From Rhynchopus euleeides (taxonomy: Eukaryota > Euglenozoa > Diplonemea > Diplonemida > Diplonemidae): a DNA stretch of 64,000 bases. The stretch's first letter is position 1, and every line of letters starts with the position of its first letter. The notes below the pieces were generated by a model. That model was not told where the DNA came from, did no database searches, and saw nothing but the letters and a program-made list of their open reading frames with translations. Of the stretch, positions 19,346 through 30,808 are shown piece by piece. The stretch is from assembly GCA_963210315.1 (NCBI GenBank), contig OY723241.1:434001-498000 (forward strand), in the 5' to 3' direction. The translations under genes and the position numbers were made by a program.

Positions 19346-21625
19346 CCACAAGCAGAGAAAAGTGCCGGAGGGGTGGTGTGACAGTAAGGTGTGGGCGGGG
19401 GTGGGGGTAGGTGTGGTGGGATGAAAGGGCAGGCCCCCTCCACAACCACACACACACACACACCCTTCCCCACGCCCCCCCCCTTGCTGCTTTGTTGCGC
19501 TACCCCGCTGTTGTCGTGTGGGTCGGGACTGCTCGCCTTGTGGGCCTTGTGCCCCCTCAGCAGCACAAAGAAGAAGAAGAAGTGGGTGGGGGTGGTGTGG
19601 GCTGCGTGTGTGTCTAGGCGTCCCTGAGAGAGATGGAGGTGGGGTGGAGACGTGCAGCGGGGGTCTTCACTCTAAAGTGTAAAAAAGTGAGCCGCCGAGA
19701 GCCGCAACACGAAGGCGCACCCCCTATCGTGCCGAAAAGTGAGCCGCCAAACAGTTTTGAGGTTTAGGTTTACAAAAAAACCTGGCACGCTTTGGCACAG
19801 AGTGTAGAAAAGTGAGCCGCCTCGCAATATAGAGGTTGCAACCTGGCACACTCTGGCACAGAGAGGGGGGCCCCCAGTGGATGGAGAAGCGGGATAAAAA
19901 CGGCAACAATGCGGCAATGAAATAAGAGATCTGACAACTGTTACAGTCAGAGCATCGATTATGTCGTTTTTAATTATGTCGGTTTGGGGTGTCGCCGACG
20001 CTAAAAAAACGACATAATTATCGCCGCCAAAATCAATTACGCCACAGCAGCCCCATTTTTTTTGCAGGTTACCGTTGGTCACCTTGAGGAGGCCCGTGCA
20101 ACTCTTGAGCAGGTCCAGAAGGAGTTCCCCAGCCGCTCAGTGCTCACCGCCGAGGACATCCGCAATGTTACTGACATGGCAAGAACGACAACAGCGGCGC
20201 AAGCGACGAGGAGGTGGAATTCGTCCCACCCGGAGAAGACAGTCGGTGACAGGGCGGTCCAGCGGTGGAAGAAGCACTGGGAATCCACAAGGACGTACTT
20301 CGTGCCGGCGAAGAGAGGGGCGAAGCTTCTGATGCTGGAGGACGAGAGACAGACCCTTTCTGAAACATGCGATCGCAGGCCTGAAAGGTTGATCCGATCG
20401 AGAAATCCTTCCTTGTGCAGCCAAATCAGGCCTGCGGCGCCCAAAAATTTTAAATCCGAAAAATGGGGAAAATCCACCTGATTTGATCCGAATTTGAAGT
20501 TTGACGGAGTTGGGCGGAGTTTGGGGGAGTGTGGGCGGGGTTTGGGCGATTTGCCAAATCAGGTGGAAAATGCCAAAAAGAATCCGGCCCGATACAAAAA
20601 AAACGACATTTTTAAAACACGACCGAATTAAAGGTGAAATAATTACCGTGTACTCTGTATCTCGATCAAGAGCGGGTGTGCAGGAGGTGGGAGGGACGGT
20701 GGGGGGAAAGGCAGCGTCTTGATTGATTTGGGGCCCTTGGTGGCCTGGTCGATATTCAAACCATCAGACGGATTCAGGTACAATGTCGATGCATCTGCGC
20801 GATGCACCGCTGTCCACACAGAAGGGTGTCTAATTGTCGGAATGAATTTCTAGGAGTTCTCTGGAGGAGCAGGGGGGTTAAGGGGGGGGGGGGGCACGAC
20901 GCGGTCTTCACCCCCCCCCCCCCCGGGTACCCGGAGAGGTGAAGACCGCGTCGTGGGGGAGATATTGTTAGGCACCACCTCCATGCCCCATTTTTCTTCA
21001 GGGCCTCGAAAATAGTAGCAAACCCGCTGCACGACGCGGCAGTCATTCTCCTGGACTGCAACCCGGCGAGCCGGATGATTAGTCAGGCCACCGTCTGCTG
21101 CGTCGTGGTGTGCTGTCCCCTCCATACACCCCCCACCCCCTCTGTTACATATATATTTCGGGTTCGATCGGAATCGAGAATTTGTGAGAGACAGGTTCTG
21201 AGCCAGTTCCCAGAGAGATGTGTGTGTGTGTGTGTGGGAGAGGTAGATAGAATTCGAACAGGGCCATGTTTGCATGCAGAAGATTCTATCTGCCCCATCT
21301 CCTGCCCACCCCTCAAAAAAAACCCCCCCCCCCCCCTCCCCACCCCCCACCACCACGACACACACAGGCCTTTGCGGCACACGCCACACCACACTCCCAC
21401 CCCCTTTTAATCACCCACGGCGCGGCCACCATCACCCTCTTCTCGCAACAAAGGGCGCGCTCTGCATCATCTGGGCTTAACTCACATGCATCCAGCTCGA
21501 AATGCCACCACCACCTCCTCCTCCCACCCCCTCCACCTTCTTCCCCTCTTTCGCTTCGACGTAACATACCTCCCTCACCACACCATACCACCCTCCCCAA
21601 CCCTGCCCTTTACCCCCCTCCCCCC
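19346..21625. other. Intergenic stretch with tandem motif and hairpin
   Basis: 19676-19870 holds three copies of AAAAGTGAGCCGCC with intervening CCTGGCACRCTTTGGCACAGA-like units. 19956-20023 is a hairpin (CGATTATGTCGTTTTTA against TAAAAAAACGACATAATTATCG). 20878-20940 contains a second hairpin, GCACGACGCGGTCTTCACC with an exact inverse. C-run at 21318-21335. The 21360-21620 region is the 3' flank of the antiporter gene and is C-rich. Confidence 0.5.
20065..20481 (+). pseudogene. Possible transposase N-terminal (HTH) fragment
   Basis: Open frame with no good ATG; a T-rich tract ending TTTGCAG precedes it and could be a splice acceptor. The translation LTAEDIRNVTDMARTTTAAQ then RWNSS ... VGDRAVQRWKKHW resembles the paired-helix DNA-binding segment at the start of some DDE transposases. 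It lies next to a hairpin whose motif (AACGACAT) recurs at 20599, so it may sit in a degraded element. No catalytic domain. Weak call. Confidence 0.3.
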
Positions 21626-23387
21626 TCAACCCTCCAGACGAAGCGAGATGTGCATGGAAGGCGACCCCACCGTGCTGGGCCATGAGGGGGTTCCGGGTGC
21701 CGCCTGCGTGACACGCGTCATCGCCTCGTCGTCCCCCGGAACCTCCCCCACCCGAACCAGGAGCCATTTGAAGGCAACCGGGCCCACCAGCAGGTTGACG
21801 AGGATCGTCGTGACGCACAGCGCCTGCACAGAGGCACCCCAGGTGGGGAACTCGAGGGCCGCCTGTTTGGAGAGGCCAATCGCCACGCCTGCCTGCGTGA
21901 TGAACCCCATCCAGCGGAGGTGGTTGTGCTCTGTGGGAAGCCCTGCCAGGGTCGACGCGACGTAGGCCCCGAAAATCAGCGCCGCTATGCGGGTCAGGAA
22001 GAGGATGGAGACGAGCATCAGCATGCTCGACAGCCCTAAGAAGGACATGCCGCAGCCCACCAGCGTGAAGAACGGGATGTTCGTCCACGGCAGGCTCTCC
22101 TCCATGAATGCGGAGAATTTCGGATCCTCATTCTCGCGGAAGGTTGTGTTGGCGAACAGCGCGCCGCAGGCGATGCATGCCAGGAGAGGGTCGATGCGGT
22201 AGTACGACTTGCTGTCGCGCAGCAGGTCGCTAATGACGAAGGTGGAGACGCCCACCAGGAAGGTGCACATCCCCCGGATGGCGAAGCGGAGCGCGTTGTC
22301 GATCCGCATGTACCCAGTGGGGTGGAACACCAGCAGGTAGAGAATCTTCTTGAGGATGTACCCCGCAACAATGGAGAGGACGAGTTTGAGGAACGGCTGC
22401 AGCGCGCTGGCCGCGGTGAGCTGCGTGCCGTCCACAATGAGGTGCGCGAAGTTGATGTTGACGGAGAAGAGGGAGACTACACAGGTGTCGAGCACGATGG
22501 ACGCGCAGACGCATATCTTGGTGAATGCCCCGTCGGCGCGTGTCTCCTTCACGACGGCGATGGCGCTCGCCGGGGAGCGGGCAAGGAGGATGCTGACGAC
22601 CATCAGGCAGGACGCCTTCTTCTCCAGGTCGTTCCACCCCTGGAAGAGCGCGTTGTCCGGCAGGAAGTTGGCTGTGACGACCAGCAGGGCTGCGGTCACC
22701 GTCGGGACCAGGACGCACACCATCAGGGAGATGGCCTTCACCTGGCTCAGCAGCTCCTTCAGGACCAGCTCTGTCCCGGCAGTGAAGCCGATGATGCTGA
22801 GGCAGCCCTGCTCCACACGCTTGTAGGTGTTGAGGATGGATGTGTCCGTCGACAGAAGCGCGAGGGCAAACGGCCCGCAGATGATGCCTGCAGGTGGTGG
22901 TGTGGTGTGGGACAACGGGGGGGGCACGCGCGAGGGCCTTGGGAAGTGAGAAAAAGGGTGAGCTGTCTGTGCCCCGCAAAACCGGGTTCGCAAAGCGGCA
23001 CAGGTTGGCACACTGTGTGTGGCACAGAGCGAAAGGGTGGAGCTGTGTGTGTGGGGTGTGTGTGCCTCGAAAGTGACACAGTTAGTATGAGCGACACACA
23101 CACGGTGGCAGAGAGCAACAGGCTTTCCCCCCCACCGAGTGCCTTCGCTCTGAAGAACTGCAGGAAAGGCATCTCCAATCATCAAGTATCTTATTTTGGT
23201 GCATCACATCATCGCAGCATCACATCACAGCGCAATCGACCCACCTCTGCATACCTGTCAGGATGTAGCCTGTGATGGCAGGAAGCCGGAAGCCGTTCTG
23301 AAAGAGACGCCCAACGTTGAAGCTGGCGATGCACAGCACGACCAGCTGTGTGAACCTCAGCATGGGCAACGAGACATGGTCGAGCAT
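21626..23387 (-). CDS. CPA2-type monovalent cation/proton antiporter (KefB/NhaP-like), two exons
   Basis: Exon 1 23387-23255, exon 2 22887-21626; the intron 23254-22888 starts GTATGC and ends CTGCAG, and joining restores ITGYILTG-IICGPFA, a hallmark of CPA2 transporters. 464 residues, about 11 to 13 membrane segments. Conserved features: PAITGYILTGIICGP at the end of TM1-2, GFTAGTELVLKEL (the F..G.E..L helix), LLARSPASAIAVVKE, and TM-rich repeats to the end. The product should exchange Na+ or K+ for H+ across a membrane, plasma or organellar; no regulatory RCK/TrkA domain is present. A Met at 23429 in the same frame is an alternative start, and an upstream exon is possible. Confidence 0.85.
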
Positions 23388-24071
23388 TGTAGGGCCTGCT
23401 GTGGCGCCGCTGTGCACCGCTGTGCGCACAGCAGACCCGCCTTGCCCCCCCTCCCGACTCTGCCCTGTCCCGCCTAGTCGTGGTGGTGGTGGTGATGATG
23501 AGATACACGCAGAACACTGTTCAGCAGCACCTGCTCTCAGCCTGGATGGTTTGTTCGATTCAATTCTTCTTGGGGCAGTGCAGCCACAACACCCCTCACT
23601 GCGTCTGCAAGCCGTTGGCTAGCTTTCGGCCTCCTGCCACTTTGAGAGAAGAGAGTGAAGGCGCAGGGGAGCCGGGGAGCCCTTCATTCGAAATGCAGGT
23701 CGTGCGGGGAAGGCGGCGGTCTGTCCATCACCCCTCCCCGAGGCGGCGCCTCTGCAACCTGTTGAGCCCCTCCTTCCCTACTCCATACCGGGGGGGTATT
23801 GGGGATCGGGGCTACACAATAAAAACACGCACAGCTGCGAATATTCTTCTATTGTTCGCAGCAGTGTAGAACGCCGAGGGAGCGTGAGACACACAGCCCC
23901 ACGGCCGGCACAAGAGCTCACAAGAGCCTGCCGCAGGGCGATCAGAGAGAGAGAGTCGCCACCTCACCCCACTCCCCAACGCGCAGATGTGTTTCCTGCA
24001 CCCACCCTGTGTGACAGTGTGGGGTATCACCCCACCCAACTGCGCACGCCCCAACCCCGTTGCCTCAGGGA
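23388..24071. other. Intergenic stretch
   Basis: 5' flank of the antiporter gene and 3' flank of the hydrolase-like gene. CCACCATCATCA-type repeat at 23478-23500. No gene seen; the ORF on the plus strand (23480-23869) has no recognisable domain. Confidence 0.4.
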
Positions 24072-25164
24072 TCATGCTGTCTCCAGGACTTTGGAGAAGA
24101 AGGCCTTTGCGCGTGCGAGGGAGACGAGGCCGCGGGGGAGCCAGTCGGCAAGCAGGGGGAACTCGAGAGGCATAACACGGTCGAAGTCGACAGCGAGGTC
24201 CAGCTCTGCAGAGGGCACGGCGGAGGCAAGGTAAGACTCCACCGCCTCGTCCGTTGAGAAGGTGACGAAGGTCGGGGGGAGGTCCTTGACCTCCGCTGCA
24301 GCCGCACCGGCAACCTTCGGCGTGATCAGCCAGTAGGCCTGTGCCCGGTTGCCCTTCCCGGCCAGCGCGGCGTGCAGCCCCAGCAGCACCACCGCGCCCT
24401 CCGCGCTGCCCACGATGACAAGCTTGCCTTTGAAGGCGTCCGATCCGACCACCTCGTTGTAGCACTCCACGGAGTCCTCCACGCTCTGCCCGCCGCAGAT
24501 CAGCACGCTTGCATTGGCGGTCCGTGCAACCAGCGCTGCTGGGCCTGCGTGGTGGTGGGGGGTGTGGGGGTGTCGGCAACAGTGGCATGGCGGGATAGAC
24601 ACTGCACGATGCCATGTCGCTAAAGGCCAAGCCGCAAATCAATGAGGGCAGTGCCTGGGGCATACCGGCGTAGGCGTGTGTGGTGATGTCGTGCCCAGGG
24701 AGGAACAGCATCGCTGGGCGGCCTTCTGCCTCGCACCCGTAGCGTGTGCCCTGGCAGGGGTCCAGCCAGAGGCCTGTCTTTCCGACACGCACGTCTTCGT
24801 TGACGTTGAGTGGCACGGCCACCTTCATCTTGGTGTCCAGCGGCACGTCGGGGAAAAAATCGCTCATGTCGGCGAGGGTGGCGTGCGCAGGCTTCCCGAG
24901 CCCCATCGTGTTGACTTTGAACACGCCGCACATGCCGAGGTGGAAGCCACGCATCCTGTGGGGGTGTGGCGAGTTGGGCATTGGGGAACAAGCAATGCTC
25001 TGGGCGTGCCATCCCCCCCCCCCCCATCCCATCCCGGCCTTCCCCTTCCTGCGTGCAGCAAGCAGGCCTTGTTAAAACCCGCCGTGTCCATACCTGATGG
25101 CGTCGTCATATGCCATCAACGCCAGCACCAGCCCCACGAGACCCAGAACCGGATACAGCGCCAT
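24072..25164 (-). CDS. Membrane-anchored alpha/beta-hydrolase-like protein, three exons
   Basis: Exons 25164-25094, 24955-24666 and 24544-24072; the introns (138 and 121 bp) begin GTATGG and GTATGC and end CACAG and CGCAG, and all junction phases agree to give 277 residues. The first ~20 residues (ALYPVLGLVGLVLALMAY) are a signal anchor or signal peptide. The body has the alpha/beta-hydrolase order: a strand RPAMLFLPGH with the oxyanion-type HD, a later strand ASVLICGG, then KLVIVGSAEGAVVLLGLHAAL, where Ser167 sits at the nucleophile-elbow position, although the usual GxSxG reads V-G-S-A-E-G. No acid or His could be assigned with confidence. The YDPC-like LWLDPCQGTRYGC motif recalls chlorophyllase/dienelactone-hydrolase-type proteins. 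The substrate is unknown; it may be inactive. Confidence 0.6.
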
Positions 25165-27125
25165 TGTGCCTGTGTGCGAGGTGGCTGCCTCCTCAGTTCC
25201 TGTCACAACCAGTCGTGCGGTGTGGTGTGTGTGTGACAAAGAGCTTATGCGATCACCCCCCACCAGCGGTTCCATGAAGCAAAGCCGGGTGTGGGTGGGG
25301 GCGGGGTGAGTGGGTGGTCGCACCACGGCAAGCTGTGCCTCTCATTGCCTACGTCTAATCAAACCGGCCCGCCTGGCGCATCCACATAAGGCTCTTGGTG
25401 GCACACAGCACGCCTATTTGTAACAACCTTCCACAGGCATCGCTGCCCAGGCTGTGGACCTGCGGATTGCACGATGCTTCCTCCTGAAGAGTGCCAAAGC
25501 GCACCAACTGCATGCAATCCGGGCGCGAGCGATCCCCTCCAACCTCAAAATCTATTTTTTTGCCACATTCTTAGGACAGTAGCCACTGCCTCCGGAGAGG
25601 GGGTGGCTGTGGTTTCGCTGGGGGGGGATTCCATACTGTGTGTTGTGTGTTTCGTGAGCATCAATCTTCGAGGGTCTTCTCCAGCATGTGAATGTGAGAG
25701 AGAGGGGGAGCTCCACTTCCGGGGAGGTTCGCAACTGAAGAAAATGGGCAAACCCCTTGCTTTTCGAGAGCATCAACTCGAAACGAAAGAGCCTTCCCTC
25801 ACAGGTGCTGGGAGTGGACGGGAGTAGAATTTCTTTACCCACCTACGCTCTGGAAGAGTCTGCCGTGTGGCGTGGTGGTGGTGGTGGTGTCGGTATTGCT
25901 GGTTTTGCTTTCGTCTGGCTCGCTGGTTTTCACGTGCAATCGCATTGCTGCTGTGGAAACACAGCCCCACTCGTTGTGATGAAGTCGCGTGAGTGGGGTG
26001 GGGGGCGCAGAAAGGCTTCCCCCACGCTGGGCTGCGCCGAAAAATCACAAGGAGTGAACCCCTCCTGATGTAATGCTGAAACAAGATAACACAGCGACAG
26101 CACACCACATGACAGTATCTGCATCTACTTTGCATGTCAATTCAGCCCACAACGGGCTGCACCACCAAAACTTGCTTCCCCACTGCTTTCTGACACTGAC
26201 AGGAGATCCTGTTGTATCGAATCGATGGCGGCGGTGTATAGCTGTGGATAGCTGCACTGGAAGGTGCCCTCTTGAGCCTCTCAAAGCGCCAGGGTCGGCG
26301 CAGGTCGCGACCACCTCCAGAGGCCATACACCACCGCCAAGCGACCCCCCTTACGAAGGTTCGGGGCCTGCCCACATGAACCCTCAGCAACCTCGGCACT
26401 AAGAAAGAAGGCAGGTCGGTGGGGCACGATACACACATCCATGACTGCGATTCGTTCTTCTAGACTATAATATTTCATATATGGGGGAAGGGGAGGAAGG
26501 GGGGGGGGGGAAGCGGGGGAAGGCCTTCGCTCTAAAGAACACAGCGCACAGCAATTGGAGCCCACCCCCACCCTCACCGCATGTGTGCCACACAATTTGA
26601 CGCAGTTTTTTTCCGACACTTTTGTTAGCGAAGGGCAGGCGCCTCCCGAAGATCCCTAGATTTTGGGAGGGCTATCCCCCCTGTGCCACACTATGTGTCA
26701 AACTGTGCGGTGGTTTCGACGCTCTCTTCTCTGCCTCATTTGACATGAGTTTTTGGCAGAGTTCGAGTCGGAGCTCGGGCAGCGTTGGGCGAGAAAAAAA
26801 AACAGTTGCTGCCAGAAGCCATGTGTCATTGTGTCAGCCAAATAAGGTGGTCATACACACATGGCATGAAATATTCATGTCAGTATGGATAACATAATCG
26901 AACGCCATGGGATCACCACTGTGTGGTACACAGACCTGGCTCGCTGATCTTCACTCTTATGTGCCTCTCTTCTGAGCCAAGGCTTCAACCCTTCAACCAC
27001 TCAATGACAGGGGGAGGGGGGGAGAGGGGGGCTCCAACAAAACACAAGATAGACGGATGGCCGGTGCGGCGTAAAATAGAAGTGCACGAATTTGCGCCGC
27101 ACGGCAGAGGCGGAGAGAGAGACTA
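25165..27125. other. Gene-poor stretch upstream of the hydrolase-like gene
   Basis: No supported gene. 25960-26060 shows weak similarity to repeat R2 (GATGAAGTCGCGTGAGTGGGG). 26490-26515 is G-rich. Short ORFs on both strands are mutual shadows. Confidence 0.4.
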
Positions 27126-27454
27126 CCGTATACGTAAATATTATGGAACGTAAATATTATGGAACGGGCCCATTTTTGGCCGGTCCGTTCCATAATATTT
27201 ACGTTCCAAAATATTTACAGGGCCAGTTCGGGACTCGGTGGTGAGGACGGCTTGCGTCAGGAATCGCGCGAAAAGTGCACGAGTAGGTCCCGTCAGGGAC
27301 TCTGTACGCCGTCCGATCACCTGGTCCAAGTCCCCGAGTCGCAGAAAGCCCTGTAAATATTATGGAACGAAAAAAATCTGGAACGCCAACCCACCAGCGT
27401 TCCAAAATATTTACGTTCCATAATATTTACGTTCCAAAATATTTACGTATACGG
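27126..27454. mobile_element. M2: complete 329-bp MITE of family M
   Basis: Ends CCGTATACGTAAATATTATG and inverse, TA at 27124-27125 and 27455-27456. Sub-terminal repeats of GTAAATATTATGGAACG and the shared core are intact. Confidence 0.9.
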
Positions 27455-27563
27455 TAATAGAAAAGGGCGTGGAGGGGGGCAGGGGAAGGAAGTGCGGTGT
27501 GTTGGAGCTGGCACGGGAACTGTGTGTTGTGTGTTGTGGGTGGGTGGGTGGGTGGGTGGGTGG

Positions 27564-27715
27564 GAATTGGCTTGGTCGCAAGAGCTTGGCGGTGTGCATA
27601 GACGCTCACAAAACCTCGTATAAAGAACAAAGGGAGGGGTTATCGGGAGGTTCATCCTACTTGTACTTACTAGCGGGGTTAGCCCCGGGCTGTGGTGTCA
27701 CAGCCACGAGGCCTC
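27564..27715 (-). repeat. Split direct repeat B2 of the YR element
   Basis: 152 bp, matching B1 (28058-28209) throughout; forms the 3' terminus of the element in a (GGGT)n tract. 27716-27890 between B2 and A2 is non-coding element sequence. Confidence 0.9.
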
Positions 27716-27890
27716 AGGAGGGAAGGTGGGAGGGAAGGCACCACGTGCCCATCCAACTATGTGTGAAAAACAAGCAAAAGGCGAGAAGTTAAGGGGGCGC
27801 AGAGACCCCAACCATCAAGGAAAAAGTAGCAGAAAAGGTGCACTTACAGGAAAAGCAGAGGCACCACAAAAGGGTGGGTACCAGGGCGGG

Positions 27891-28209
27891 AAAAGAAGAA
27901 CGAAAAGCGAGAGGCGAAGCGAGCGCGGGTTAGTGTAACCTAATTAAGAGGATGTGTGGATTCTAAGAAAGTAGAAGTCAACAAATCAAACCGGAGACAC
28001 ACCCGGTCACCGCCTTGGCTCCAAACTCCTGCCGATTCCCTTAGCTAAACACTCCGAGAATTGGCTTGGTCGCAAGAGCTTGGCGGTGTGCATAGACGCT
28101 CACAAAACCTCGTATAAAGAACAAAGGGAGGGGTTATCGGGAGGTTCATCCTACTTGTACTTACTAGCGGGGTTAGCCCCGGGCTGTGGTGTCACAGCCA
28201 CGAGGCCTC
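27891..28209 (-). repeat. Adjoining split direct repeats A2 (27891-28058) and B1 (28058-28209)
   Basis: A2 matches A1 (32443-32610) with one substitution seen (TAATTAAG against TAATTCAG). B1 matches B2. The shared G at 28058 marks the A-B junction expected in a circular intermediate. Confidence 0.9.
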
Positions 28210-28229
28210 TCCGCCAGCCCCGTCGCAAG

Positions 28230-29804
28230 TTAGGAGTTGTTTAGGAACCGCCCCACCGCCAGTGACACTTCACGGAAATGTGAAGGTGTAGAAAGCTCGG
28301 CCTCGGAGACACGTGACGGAAGGTCGGCAGGGTTGTCAGCAGACTTAACATACGCAAGTGAAAATGAGGCTTTGAGGGACCGAAGCGTCTCCAAAGCCTG
28401 CACCACCGCGTCGTTTATGATTCGGTTCTTTATGCAGGACCTACGGCGGGCCACACCTAAAACGGTGGTGTTATCAATGAAGACAGAAAAGGAAAAAGAG
28501 GAAAAAGAAGAGGGGACAGAAGCCATCGTATTTTTAAAAGCCAGCGCTTCCAGCTGGTTGATATGGAGGCCGCGCGCCTGGCCTTTCCAAGCGCCGCCGA
28601 CAATCGCAATCTCTGCCGTCGCATCATTAACTACCACGCCGCCCCAGCCGTCGAGCGAGGCATCCACAAAAACAGTCGCGCTCGGTGTCCCCGACACCAC
28701 TCGGCACAGCGCTCTAGAAACCATCACCGCCCGCCTCCAGCTCGAGAGGGACGCGCGCACCGACGGGGGAACTGACACCGCGTCGTGAGGGTGCAGGATC
28801 CCGCGATTCATGTTGTTGGTAACCCTGCGCGCGTATTTCAAGGCGAACCAGAACTGGCCTGGTGAGACGCCTGCGATGGCACTCGAGTGCAAGAGCCGTC
28901 CCAGCGTTGACTCCACCTCACCTGCAGTGCACGACCCAAAATCCACGCCCCACAGTTTCTGCCGTAGGCGGGATGCCACCGCAACAGTCCCCAGGGTGTG
29001 GTCGAAGCGTACCCCAAGGAAGTCGTATACACGGGCCGCCGTCTCAGAATCCGAGTCCTTCCACGTCACCCCGAATTCAAAAGCCCTCGCATCCAGGAGG
29101 GCGGTCTCCCGTCGCACTGCGCCTTCTTCCCCGGAGAAGCGGATGTTGTCGATCCACACATGGGTCATGACGCCGCGCACCACCAGCTCCTCTCTGACGT
29201 ACGCCGGGTCGCCGGCCATCACCCCTGCCAGGGAGTGCATCAGCTCAGGCGCGCAACAGTGTCCCATGGGGAGGCGCGACAACTCGTACCAGGAGCCGTC
29301 ATCCGCCTGGAACCGGAACAGCCAACGCGCGTCCGCAGGGACCTCGATCGCGAAGAATCCCGTTCTGAAATCCCGCAGGGAACTCACAGGCTCGTGAACG
29401 GCGTCGAGGTATTCAGAAATGTGCCCGATGGGCACGTCCGCCACATAACCGTCCCGGTCAAGCCTCTCGTTGGCCTGTTTTGTCCAGAGAATAAACCTCT
29501 GGCGCATCCCCGATTCCTTCTCCTCCAACACGGTGAAGGGGACAGTTTCCATGAACCCAGGCCCGGTCGCCCGCTGCGCCACACCACATTGAACCAGCAG
29601 CCTCGCATGTGCAGCTTGGAATGCACTACGCCCGCTGGCCCAGTCACCCGACCCACACCCATCCAAGTCGGGGTAAAACGTCCGTTTCCACACCTCATCG
29701 AAGCGGCGTGCCCTGCTCGCCGACATGCGCCCCCTAAGCCCATCCACATCCATGGGGGTGATGGGCGTGACGTGAAGGGGGGAGTCCCGCTCCTCGGCGG
29801 TCAT
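28230..29804 (-). CDS. Reverse transcriptase / RNase H of the YR element
   Basis: 524 residues from Met 29804; the frame is open further upstream, but that part lies over the YR gene and is out of sense. RT segments: RTGFFAIEVPADARWLFRF (motif A, ~148-165), LPMGHCCAPELMHSL (motif B, ~178-192), VWIDNIRFSG (motif C, ~216-225). RNase H follows: VFVDASLDGWGG (~379-389), INQLEALAFKN, VFIDNTTVLG and YVKSADNPADLPSR (~485-498), carrying the expected acidic residues and the NPAD..SR signature of DIRS-type RNase H. Motif C has IDN instead of the usual xDD and motif A has Glu where Asp is usual. The frame ends 20 bp before repeat B1. It copies the element RNA into DNA. Confidence 0.85.
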   Translation of the reverse strand: MTAEERDSPLHVTPITPMDVDGLRGRMSASRARRFDEVWKRTFYPDLDGCGSGDWASGRSAFQAAHARLLVQCGVAQRATGPGFMETVPFTVLEEKESGMRQRFILWTKQANERLDRDGYVADVPIGHISEYLDAVHEPVSSLRDFRTGFFAIEVPADARWLFRFQADDGSWYELSRLPMGHCCAPELMHSLAGVMAGDPAYVREELVVRGVMTHVWIDNIRFSGEEGAVRRETALLDARAFEFGVTWKDSDSETAARVYDFLGVRFDHTLGTVAVASRLRQKLWGVDFGSCTAGEVESTLGRLLHSSAIAGVSPGQFWFALKYARRVTNNMNRGILHPHDAVSVPPSVRASLSSWRRAVMVSRALCRVVSGTPSATVFVDASLDGWGGVVVNDATAEIAIVGGAWKGQARGLHINQLEALAFKNTMASVPSSFSSFSFSVFIDNTTVLGVARRRSCIKNRIINDAVVQALETLRSLKASFSLAYVKSADNPADLPSRVSEAELSTPSHFREVSLAVGRFLNNS

Positions 29805-29863
29805 CGGCAAGCGCGTCTTGCTGGCCCGGCGCGTGACGCTGTGCCCCCTCCACGGACCACTCT

Positions 29864-30808
29864 TCAGAGGTGCACCGTCACGTCCCCCGTCCTCAGCGCC
29901 CGGGCGAGGGCCACCCGGTTTCCTCCGTACCGGATGGTGAGGCGCGACCAATCCGACTGCGTCTCGTGTTTCCCCAGGCGCGCCAGCAGGGCCGGGGGAA
30001 TCTCCACCCCGGACGACATCAGCCCGAGCAGGTGGGAGATCGCCCCCCGCTTGATGCTGTGGGCGGTGTACCCACACATCACTGCCGAAGCCCCCCACAG
30101 CGCATCCAAGCCCGCAGTCGACACGTCCGTGATCCTGGTGAACGGGCGCAGCGCCCCCAACAGGCTGGCAATCACGTCCGTATGCGGTCCCCGGATCACC
30201 ACGAACTTCGCGGCCGTGAAGGGGTCCTGGCGGCGCCCCTTTGTGCTCCTCCCCCAGTCCAATATCACCTCGGACCCGGAGCACTCCAGCACCTGTGACG
30301 ACGTCAGGGCAATCACATCTCCCCACCTCGAAGCCGTCTTCCACGCCAGGAGGCACGCCAGCTTGAGGGTCGGGGGCTGCAGATACGCCCACGCCAGCAA
30401 GGTCTCCCGCGGGATGGGGTCGGCCTGGTGGATCGGCACCGCCGCCCCCACGGCCCGCAGCGCCGAGGCGTACGAGAGCAGGGGCTGGTTGGGGAGTCCC
30501 AGGTGCCTGAACGTCCCCGACAGCGTCTTGGTGTAGGACAGCTGCCCCTGCGGTTTTACACCTGTCGCCGCCACAAAAAGCACCGCCGTGTCCGCTGACA
30601 GGGTGCGGTCCACCTGATCCATCCACCTCAACATGCGGGACCACAGGCTCTGCCGGTTCTGCACCGTCGTCTTCGCCCACATGTTCGCCACAACACCTCG
30701 CACCCGCGCCTCCGCGTCGTCCTCGTCCACCGAGTGCTCCCCGACGGTCCGGTGGCGGATGGCTCCCAGCCGGGCCTGCACGAGGTCCAGCACCATACCT
30801 CCGATCAT
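29864..30808 (-). CDS. Tyrosine recombinase of the YR element
   Basis: 314 residues from Met 30808 (MIGGMVLDLVQARLGAI); an upstream Met at 31042 in frame would overlap gag by 56 bp and adds a low-complexity leader, so it is less likely. Catalytic set of the integrase superfamily: Arg161 in KTASRWGDVIAL, the box-II start His250 with Lys253/Arg254 in AHSIKRGAISHLL, His281 in LGKHETQSDWSRL and the nucleophile Tyr294 in TIRYGG. The spacing H-S-I-K-R-G is one residue longer than the usual HxxR. An N-terminal SAM-like core-binding region precedes (~40-130). Joins the circular cDNA to the chromosome. Ends 60 bp before the RT start. Confidence 0.85.
   Translation of the reverse strand: MIGGMVLDLVQARLGAIRHRTVGEHSVDEDDAEARVRGVVANMWAKTTVQNRQSLWSRMLRWMDQVDRTLSADTAVLFVAATGVKPQGQLSYTKTLSGTFRHLGLPNQPLLSYASALRAVGAAVPIHQADPIPRETLLAWAYLQPPTLKLACLLAWKTASRWGDVIALTSSQVLECSGSEVILDWGRSTKGRRQDPFTAAKFVVIRGPHTDVIASLLGALRPFTRITDVSTAGLDALWGASAVMCGYTAHSIKRGAISHLLGLMSSGVEIPPALLARLGKHETQSDWSRLTIRYGGNRVALARALRTGDVTVHL

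Noticed and set aside
28998..30536. Long plus-strand ORF (512 codons) opposite the YR and RT genes
   Set aside because: It is the antisense shadow of two recognisable retrotransposon genes in GC-rich sequence; the translation has no domain.
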